From Betaproteobacteria bacterium (GTDB taxonomy: Bacteria; Pseudomonadota; Gammaproteobacteria; Burkholderiales; SG8-41): DNA of 38,317 nt. The notes beneath the pieces were generated by a model. It had not been told where the DNA came from, did not search any database, and saw only the letters and a list, made by a program, of their open reading frames with translations. Positions 37,743 to 38,317 of this stretch are shown in pieces; the stretch's first letter is position 1, and every line of letters begins with the position of its first letter. Location: NCBI GenBank assembly GCA_028292225.1, contig JAQGMV010000013.1, positions 1-38,317 on the forward strand, in the 5' to 3' direction. A program made the position numbers and the translations under genes.

Positions 37743-38317
37743 CTACAAAGGCTCGACTTTGGCGAACTTCACGACCTTGCTCCACTTGGCGATCTCGTCG
37801 CGCACGAACGCGCTGAACTGCGCAGGCGTCGTTCGCTTCGGCGCGGCGCCCTCGCGCAGGAATTTCTCGACGACGTCGGGCGACTGCAAAACCCTTGCGA
37901 CATCCGCGTTGATTCTGTCGACGATCTCGCGCGGCGTGCGCGCGGGCGCACTGACGCCGTTCCATGCGTCGGCCTGGAAGCCCTTCAGCCCGGCTTCGTT
38001 CAGGGTCGGAACCTGCGGCCATTCAGGCGACCTGTCGAGGGAGGTCACTGCGATCGGCCGGACCTTGCCCGCTTTCATCAGGGGAACCGCCGACGTAACC
38101 GTGCTGACCACCATGTCGACATGGCCGCCGACGAGATCCGCGAGCGAGGGTGCGCTGCCCTTGTAGGGGATGTGAACGATCCGCACGCCCGCCATCGCAT
38201 TGAAGAGCTCGCCGGCGAGGTGGTTCGAGCTGCCGGTGCCGGACGATCCGAAGTTCAACCCGCCAGGCCGGGCCTTCGCCAGCGCGACGAGCTCACCGAC
38301 CGTACGCGCCGGAACGC
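37743..38317 (-). CDS. Bug family tripartite tricarboxylate transporter substrate-binding protein (5' part cut off by window edge)
   Basis: Edge-open frame VPARTVGELVALAKARPGGLNFGSSGTGSSNHLAGELFNAMAGVRIVHIPYKGSAPSLADLVGGHVDMV. Confidence 0.92.
   Translation of the reverse strand, partial: VPARTVGELVALAKARPGGLNFGSSGTGSSNHLAGELFNAMAGVRIVHIPYKGSAPSLADLVGGHVDMVVSTVTSAVPLMKAGKVRPIAVTSLDRSPEWPQVPTLNEAGLKGFQADAWNGVSAPARTPREIVDRINADVARVLQSPDVVEKFLREGAAPKRTTPAQFSAFVRDEIAKWSKVVKFAKVEPL

Overview
High-GC proteobacterial window; the Bug/TTT-type binding proteins suggest Betaproteobacteria. Left to right: (1) minus-strand N-ATPase-type F1Fo ATPase operon atpD-C-Q-R-B-E-F-A, with atpA cut by the window edge. 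(2) Aliphatic-sulfonate/taurine uptake and desulfonation operon on the minus strand (SBP, TauD-like dioxygenase, permease, ATPase), followed by a small DUF2292/YezD-like protein. (3) YtcJ-like amidohydrolase with a truncated luciferase-like monooxygenase fragment beside it. (4) Membrane protein, large multi-PAS/GAF hybrid histidine kinase, stand-alone receiver, and a divergent OmpR-type regulator. (5) MFS_3-type transporter and a chloroperoxidase-like alpha/beta hydrolase. (6) A roughly 2.3 kb gene-poor stretch with small ORFs, two of which look related. (7) MmgE/PrpD protein. (8) A compact envelope-stress-like module: EF-hand protein, CpxR/CpxA-like two-component system, LTxxQ (Spy/CpxP-like) protein, small exported protein, outer-membrane beta-barrel and S41 protease. 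(9) CysB-like LysR regulator divergent from an enolase-superfamily enzyme, then Bug SBP, SDR, epimerase and two more Bug SBPs. The main discovery is that five 5' regions in module 8 carry TTTAC/GTAAA direct repeats with 10-11 bp periodicity (GTAAA-N5-GTAAA type, usually three copies). They are consistent with a self-contained CpxR-like regulon that includes an EF-hand protein and an uncharacterised small exported protein. No rRNA, tRNA, CRISPR array, transposase or integrase was recognised. All calls come from reading the sequence; no database search was run.
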